Assembly: GCA_018334495.1 (NCBI GenBank)
Contig: JAGXLV010000005.1
Location: forward strand, 1 to 64,000
Direction of reading: 5' to 3'
Source of the DNA: Oleiphilaceae bacterium
GTDB lineage: Bacteria > Pseudomonadota > Gammaproteobacteria > Pseudomonadales > Oleiphilaceae
Length of the DNA stretch: 64,000 nt
Shown here piece by piece: positions 60,001 through 64,000 of the stretch; the first letter of the stretch is position 1; each line of letters opens with the position of its first letter. The position numbers were made by a program, and so were the translations under genes. Under the pieces are notes generated by a model. The model had not been told where the DNA came from and ran no database searches. It saw only the letters and a list, made by a program, of their open reading frames with translations.

Positions 60001-60241
60001 TGACAAGCCGTCGGCCAGGGCCACGGAAATTCCTGACATCGATGAGTCGGATTTGGGCGACGAAGACGACTTCGATTTCCTGGCAGGTACCGACGAAGTC
60101 GAAACCAAGCTTGATCTGGCGCGGGCCTACGTGGAAATGGGGGACGCTGATGGTGCCCGCAGTATTCTGGATGAAGTGACGGTTGAAGGCGATGACCCAC
60201 AGAGGGCGGAAGCGGCGAAAATGCTGACGAACCTGTCCTGA
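57077..60241 (+). CDS. fimV: Polar hub protein FimV
   Basis: 1054 residues. A signal peptide ends at VQA (23). The N-terminal FimV domain follows (LGLGEVELQSFLNETLNAEI). A LysM-like peptidoglycan-binding region lies at about 190-245 (DTLWGIASKARPSDAVTMQQTMLAL), and a coiled coil near 330-370. One transmembrane helix is at about 490-513. The long cytoplasmic part is very acidic and ends in the conserved TPR-like FimV domain (LDLARAYVEMGDADGARSILDEV). FimV organises the cell pole, type IV pili and, in Pseudomonas, cyclic-AMP signalling. It is flanked by asd and truA, as in related genomes. Confidence 0.95.
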   Translation: MKVRKLAVALALAGGLGSGVVQALGLGEVELQSFLNETLNAEISLSRTDGVDPQNITAEIASPEAFERLGLSRNFFLNKLEFNVETKPGGNMVVNVTSSEPVREPFLNFLIEVSWPSGRLLREYSVLVDPPVYAEQSGLRDQVEAPQQTRSREPEPEAAEQSQSVQRSQRQSVRQSSDNVQQRTLAPTNASDTLWGIASKARPSDAVTMQQTMLALQDLNPDAFMNGNINRLKRGQVLRVPTLAQIRQRSRDEAIRQVQTQNDALNREPAVAAREPADAAAGAGSTAPGGDELRLVGADENRNGGERESGSAGSAGTGTADSGQAVAVAREELDSARRENSELSSRLEDMESQVDTLRRLLELKNTQLAEMQQTAASEDADGTTEGQEATTEQPVAADAKPADDAGADQSQGAETATSNAGDGTPADVEPAASESQSPEEVRQALEQPEPAEPEAQVQTEEPAAEPEPQTQNEAKDLVTTVFDTVARNPGYQLGIGGGMVALLALLLLLARRKASRDKEEMYGQMGLEADDEQDLDLAIGAANATSVPDEATDEPLAEADAYIAYGRFDQAAQALDAAISREPGRSDLRLKLLGVYADSQDRDAFEKQLRELEALEDFGAIAEAQALYGRLKESESMPSIDDLESQLRTGQSSAQGAPVDDNDEEAFSFGTDFDSGNESEQDSDRDAGTVTETWDEIEPPRDEEDFASALDDLELDEEALLGGPARDSKSDDQRNEDDSLEEATIGTPDDLDSESVETDLENLGRELEGSSESSDFSIDFESATTPEESDTLSTADASAEAGELSEDNAPAAKPLEFEDEFASLDLDEVELDSTENEDEVGAKIPAGTEQLEPMPTENGSLDESFLDELDAELEKFSGDYDSEEKPGSSDEPMDELELDVSEEDLNLMGEVADNDTEDRESELELDEELGLEDALADHDVNESIESAEEATGHDPELSEAPVIEPALPEMDEDAGDKPSARATEIPDIDESDLGDEDDFDFLAGTDEVETKLDLARAYVEMGDADGARSILDEVTVEGDDPQRAEAAKMLTNLS

Positions 60242-60272
60242 GTCTGAGCATACGCTGAGCCACGCTCGACGT

Positions 60273-60293
60273 CGGCGGTCCCAGGGATCGCCG
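60273..60293 (+). terminator. Possible terminator after fimV
   Basis: CGGCGGTCCC and GGGATCGCCG pair around a single A (with a few pairs opened for the loop), 32 nt after fimV. Only a weak T-containing tail follows, so this may be a partial terminator or just a hairpin. Confidence 0.35.
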
Positions 60294-60333
60294 GCGTTCT
60301 GCTTTAGTACGACTCCACGATCCGGAACCTGCC

Positions 60334-61182
60334 GTGTTTGTTAACCAACCTGAATTAACCACTGACCTGGCCATAGGAAATGGTCGTGTTGCCATTGTTT
60401 TTGAATACGATGGCGCTTCCTTTCGTGGCTGGCAGTACCAGAAATCGGGGATAGCGACTGTAGAAAAGGCGTTGAATCTCGCCGTTGCCCGTGTCGCCAA
60501 CCATCCTGTTGAACTGGTCTGTGCTGGCCGGACAGACGCGGGTGTGCATGCCAGCTACCAGGTAGTCCATTTTGAGACCCCATCGGTGCGCAGCCTGCGG
60601 TCGTGGGTGATGGGGATTAACACTGCATTGCCCCGATCGGTTTGCGCCCATTGGGCCGGTAATGTGGACGAGGATTTCCACGCGCGTTTCTCGGCCGTTT
60701 TCCGACGTTATCGCTACCTGATTTATAACCATCCGGTCAGGCCGGGTATCATGCGTGCCCAGGTGTCCTGGCAGTTTCGGCCGCTTGATCACAGTATAAT
60801 GAACGACGCGGCCCAGGCCTTGATCGGGGAGCATGATTTCTCGGCCTTCCGTGCCGCAGGTTGTCAGGCCCGCACACCCAATCGAAAGCTCCAGGCGATT
60901 GCAGTGACGCGGCATGACGATTTTCTGGTCATTGATGTTCAGGCTAATGCTTTCCTGCACCACATGGTTCGTAACATTGCGGGTGCCTTGATGGCGGTGG
61001 GTACCGGCGAGCGACCGGCGCACTGGATTCATGAGATACTGCAGCAGCGTGACCGAAGGCTGGCAGGGGTAACGGCGCCGCCGGACGGCTTGTATCTGGT
61101 TGACGTGGGCTATCCCGCCAGCTTCGGGCTGCCCCTCAGCAGGCCGGGCCCCGGTTTTGCGCGGCCCTGGTTCGAAAATTGA
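60334..61182 (+). CDS. truA: tRNA pseudouridine(38-40) synthase
   Basis: A 282-residue TruA. The catalytic Asp68 lies in CAGRTDAGVHA. Other family blocks are VFEYDGASFRGWQYQ and NAFLHHMVRNIAGAL. It modifies the anticodon arm of many tRNAs. The start is GTG 60334, giving a short extra N-terminus; the exact start is uncertain. It lies 92 bp after fimV and 21 bp before trpF. Confidence 0.95.
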   Translation: MFVNQPELTTDLAIGNGRVAIVFEYDGASFRGWQYQKSGIATVEKALNLAVARVANHPVELVCAGRTDAGVHASYQVVHFETPSVRSLRSWVMGINTALPRSVCAHWAGNVDEDFHARFSAVFRRYRYLIYNHPVRPGIMRAQVSWQFRPLDHSIMNDAAQALIGEHDFSAFRAAGCQARTPNRKLQAIAVTRHDDFLVIDVQANAFLHHMVRNIAGALMAVGTGERPAHWIHEILQQRDRRLAGVTAPPDGLYLVDVGYPASFGLPLSRPGPGFARPWFEN

Positions 61183-61203
61183 AAGGCAGGTAGTCGAAAT
61201 TAA

Positions 61204-61848
61204 ATGAAAATCCGTGCAAAAATATGTGGAGTGACGACAAGGGACGATGCACTGGCTGCCGCGACAGCCGGCGCCGACGCGATCGGGCTCGTGTTCTATG
61301 AGCCCAGCCCCCGTGCGGTGGATGTCGCGCTGGCCGCTGACATAGCCCATGCCATGCCGGCGTTCGTGAGTGTGGTGGGACTGTTTGTAAACCCCACGGC
61401 CGAGCGCGTCAGGTCGATAACGGAGCGGGTCCCCCTGGACTTGTTGCAGTTCCACGGCGACGAGACCGCCGCGTTTTGCGCCGGTTTCCCCCAGCGCTGG
61501 ATCAAGGCATTACGGGTCAAAAGCCGCGAAGACATTGAAGAGGCCTTTCGTGCTTACCATAATGCATCCGGACTGCTGGTCGATGCGTATGATCCAGGGT
61601 TATACGGCGGCACCGGTCATGGGTTTGACTGGTCGCTGATACCCGCGCATCGGCCGTTGCCCCTTATATTGGCCGGCGGTTTGAACTCTGCTAATGTATC
61701 GGGCGCGATCGAGCAGGTTAGGCCATGGGCGGTTGATGTCAGCGGCGGTGTCGAGATGACGGGGCCTCACGCACGCAAAGGCGTCAAAGATGTGTCCCGA
61801 ATTAACAAATTCATGAAAGAGGTTCACCGTGTCAATGAAACTGACTGA
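61204..61848 (+). CDS. trpF: Phosphoribosylanthranilate isomerase
   Basis: A 214-residue TIM barrel. [11 protein letters not shown] carries the catalytic cysteine, LLQFHGDE is a family block, and the second catalytic residue is the Asp of LLVDAYDPG. The phosphate site is [10 protein letters not shown] and VDVSGGVE. It catalyses the Amadori rearrangement in tryptophan synthesis. Its end overlaps the trpB start by 20 nt, so the two are coupled. Confidence 0.97.
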   Translation: MKIRAKICGVTTRDDALAAATAGADAIGLVFYEPSPRAVDVALAADIAHAMPAFVSVVGLFVNPTAERVRSITERVPLDLLQFHGDETAAFCAGFPQRWIKALRVKSREDIEEAFRAYHNASGLLVDAYDPGLYGGTGHGFDWSLIPAHRPLPLILAGGLNSANVSGAIEQVRPWAVDVSGGVEMTGPHARKGVKDVSRINKFMKEVHRVNETD

Positions 61849-63049
61849 CGATATGCTTGCCATGCTTCCGGACACTCGCGGCCATTTCGGCGACTACGGT
61901 GGCCGCTTTGTCTCCGAGACGCTGATTGATTCCCTGATGACGCTGGAGCGCGAATATACGCGCCTTAAGAGCGACCCGGAATTCCAGGCCACTTTTGATA
62001 AAGACCTTGCCGATTACGTTGGCCGCCCCAGTCCGCTGTATTTTGCCGAGCGTCTGACCAAAGTGGCGGGTGGCGCCCAGATCTGGCTCAAGCGTGAAGA
62101 CCTGAACCACACAGGTGCCCACAAAATAAACAACACCATCGGCCAGGCATTGCTGGCGAACTTCCTGGGCAAGAAGCGTATCATCGCGGAAACAGGCGCC
62201 GGCCAGCATGGCGTCGCCACGGCGACCGTCTGTGCGCGACTGGGGCTTGAGTGCCATATTTTCATGGGCGCGGAGGACGTCAAACGCCAGTCCCTGAATG
62301 TATTCCGGATGAAATTGCTGGGCGCGGAAGTTCACGCCGTCACCAGCGGCACACGCACCCTGAAAGACGCCATGAACGATGCCATGCGGGACTGGGTCAG
62401 TAACGTTGACGATACTTTTTATATTATCGGCACCGTGGCAGGCCCCCATCCTTATCCCTTGCTGGTGCGCGACTTCCAGTCCGTGATCGGGCGCGAGACT
62501 CGGGAGCAGTCATTGCGCCAGGCCGGCAAGCTGCCGGACGCGCTGGTGGCTTGCGTTGGTGGCGGTTCCAATGCCATCGGCATGTTCTACCCCTTCCTGA
62601 CCGATGAAACTGTTGAGATGTACGGCGTTGAGGCTGGCGGTCTGGGCATTGAAACCGGCCGACATGCGGCGCCCTTGTCCGCTGGTCGGCCGGGCGTGCT
62701 GCATGGTAATCGCACCTATTTGATGGAAGACGACAACGGCCAGATTTCCGGAACGCATTCGATCAGCGCGGGCCTGGATTACCCGGGCGTCGGGCCTGAA
62801 CATAGCTGGCTGAAAGATTTGGGTCGTGCCCAGTACGTGTCGGTAACGGATGATGAAGCGATGGAAGGTTTCCGTCAGCTGACCCGCATTGAGGGCATTA
62901 TGCCTGCCCTGGAGACCGCGCATGCTGTGTCTTACGCCATGAAACTGGCCAAGACCATGGATAAAGACAAAATAATTGTGATCAATGTATCCGGTCGTGG
63001 CGACAAAGATATTCAGACGGTCGCTGAACTTGAAGGCATTGAACTTTAA
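61829..63049 (+). CDS. trpB: Tryptophan synthase beta subunit
   Basis: A 406-residue PLP enzyme. The cofactor lysine is Lys99 in [10 protein letters not shown], and the phosphate-binding loop is [10 protein letters not shown]. It joins indole and serine to tryptophan. The GTG start at 61829 has AGAGG 6 nt upstream; ATG 61835 is two codons later. It overlaps trpF and is followed by trpA after 58 nt. Confidence 0.98.
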   Translation: MSMKLTDDMLAMLPDTRGHFGDYGGRFVSETLIDSLMTLEREYTRLKSDPEFQATFDKDLADYVGRPSPLYFAERLTKVAGGAQIWLKREDLNHTGAHKINNTIGQALLANFLGKKRIIAETGAGQHGVATATVCARLGLECHIFMGAEDVKRQSLNVFRMKLLGAEVHAVTSGTRTLKDAMNDAMRDWVSNVDDTFYIIGTVAGPHPYPLLVRDFQSVIGRETREQSLRQAGKLPDALVACVGGGSNAIGMFYPFLTDETVEMYGVEAGGLGIETGRHAAPLSAGRPGVLHGNRTYLMEDDNGQISGTHSISAGLDYPGVGPEHSWLKDLGRAQYVSVTDDEAMEGFRQLTRIEGIMPALETAHAVSYAMKLAKTMDKDKIIVINVSGRGDKDIQTVAELEGIEL

Positions 63050-63107
63050 CGAGTAGTCGACAGAATCCGGCCCCGGGGCCGGCCCGATTTTGGACAAAGG
63101 AGCGGTA

Positions 63108-63920
63108 ATGAGTCGTATCAGCGGTGTGTTCGAGGCGCTTAAAGGTCAGGGTCGCAAGGCGCTGATTCCCTACATCACAGCCGGTGACCCGGCACCGGAC
63201 CAGACCGTCGCCCTGATGCACACCCTGGTCGCCGCAGGGGCGGATATTATCGAGCTGGGCGTGCCGTTTTCGGATCCCATGGCCGACGGCCCGGTGATCC
63301 AGTTGGCCTGCGAAAGAGCGCTTGTGCACGGCACCTCGCTGCGGCAGGTTCTGAAAATGGTACAAACATTCCGCGAGACCGATGGCGATACGCCGGTTGT
63401 CTTGATGGGTTACCTTAATCCGATGATCGCCATGGGCTTCGAGGCTTTCGCCGACGCGGCCAAGAGTTCCGGCGTTGACGGTATCCTGACGGTCGACCTG
63501 CCTCCGGAGGAGGCGGATGAGGTGGCTCCAATGTTTACTGAGCGCGGTCTGGATGCCATATTTCTGCTGTCACCGACAACGACAGACGAGCGGATTCGCG
63601 CCATTAGTGGTCACTCGTCGGGTTATGTGTACTATGTTTCCTTCAAGGGTGTGACCGGCGCCAAAGGAATCGATGTTGACGAAGTGGCCCTCAAGGTCGA
63701 GCATATTCATGAATTGACCGCGCTGCCGGTAGCCGTTGGCTTCGGCATTCGCGACGCCGAGACGGCTGCGGAAGTCGGCAGGGTATCCGATGGTGTAATT
63801 GTTGGTAGCGTTCTGGTGGATACAATAGCAAATAACCAATCTGATCCGGAGCAACTCAAACGTGCTTTGACGGATCTGTTGCACCCCATGCGTCAGGCGC
63901 TGGACGGCCTTGCTTCCTGA
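63108..63920 (+). CDS. trpA: Tryptophan synthase alpha subunit
   Basis: A 270-residue TIM barrel that cleaves indole-3-glycerol phosphate. Catalytic residues lie in [14 protein letters not shown] (Glu) and [11 protein letters not shown] (Asp). The phosphate loop is VGFGIRDAE and [11 protein letters not shown] 63108 has AAGGAG 6 nt upstream; an in-frame TTG 18 nt earlier is less likely. accD begins 58 nt downstream. Confidence 0.98.
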   Translation: MSRISGVFEALKGQGRKALIPYITAGDPAPDQTVALMHTLVAAGADIIELGVPFSDPMADGPVIQLACERALVHGTSLRQVLKMVQTFRETDGDTPVVLMGYLNPMIAMGFEAFADAAKSSGVDGILTVDLPPEEADEVAPMFTERGLDAIFLLSPTTTDERIRAISGHSSGYVYYVSFKGVTGAKGIDVDEVALKVEHIHELTALPVAVGFGIRDAETAAEVGRVSDGVIVGSVLVDTIANNQSDPEQLKRALTDLLHPMRQALDGLAS

Positions 63921-63978
63921 GTGAAGGCCCAAAAGCGCCGAGAGCAAGCGGCAAGCCTTTAAAGGACAGGATGACACC

Positions 63979-64000
63979 ATGAGCAACTGGCTGGATAAAA
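63979..64000 (+). CDS. accD: Acetyl-CoA carboxylase carboxyltransferase beta subunit (start only)
   Basis: Only seven codons are present (MSNWLDK). This is the typical N-terminus of AccD in gammaproteobacteria, and trpA-accD is a common order. AGGACAGGA is upstream. The rest lies outside the window. Confidence 0.7.

Overview
The window looks like chromosomal DNA of a marine-type gammaproteobacterium. The closest feel is Marinobacter and other Pseudomonadales/Alteromonadales relatives; this is an inference from gene content and order (leuC-leuD-leuB-asd-fimV-truA-trpF, dnaX-ybaB-recR-rnd-ycgL-ycgN, holB-pilZ, prmB-aroC), not from a database search. Most of it is core genome. I see no prophage, insertion sequence, tRNA gene or CRISPR array.

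Left end (1-9.8 kb, minus strand). This is part of a PEP-CTERM/exosortase locus. It holds a partial repeat-bearing lipoprotein, a small secreted PEP-CTERM protein behind a well-matched sigma-54 promoter, and the regulatory trio prsK (histidine kinase), prsR (sigma-54 activator) and prsT (TPR lipoprotein). Upstream of prsK lie an atypical SDR protein and a PlsC-like acyltransferase that may share its transcript. The exosortase and polysaccharide genes are not here; they may lie beyond the left edge.

9.9-21.5 kb. A YeaD-type mutarotase and a 2OG-Fe(II) oxygenase diverge. The 4.5S RNA gene (ffs) follows, then dnaX-ybaB-recR and rnd-ycgL-ycgN. Next comes a membrane protein/VWA/MoxR/VWA (CoxE-like) module that resembles MoxR-VWA chaperone systems. 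A cluster of REP palindromes ends this block.

21.7-36 kb. Lipid and envelope functions: MaoC-type hydratase, FadD, a thioesterase, MlaA and a patatin-like protein. HrpA helicase sits among them, and an overlapping exeA/gspA-gspB-dinG transcript follows.

36-51.8 kb. Sulfur assimilation (cysB, cysH of the iron-sulfur APS-reductase type), thrH, pabB, a DUF58-transglutaminase pair, holB-pilZ, an alpha/beta hydrolase, a DUF4892 protein, a second patatin, prmB, aroC, and an MFS transporter with no ordinary start codon. A LysR regulator diverges from leuC.

51.9-64 kb. Leucine biosynthesis (leuC, leuD, then leuB after a 435-bp gap carrying a large inverted-repeat element), asd, the polar hub protein gene fimV, truA, trpF-trpB-trpA, and the first codons of accD.

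The most interesting items are the PEP-CTERM gene with its own sigma-54 promoter beside prsK/prsR, the MFS gene that appears to start at ATC, the 101-nt folded element between leuD and leuB, a REP palindrome that supplies the stop codon of a hydratase gene, and the MoxR/VWA module with a (GAGCCC)9 tract.
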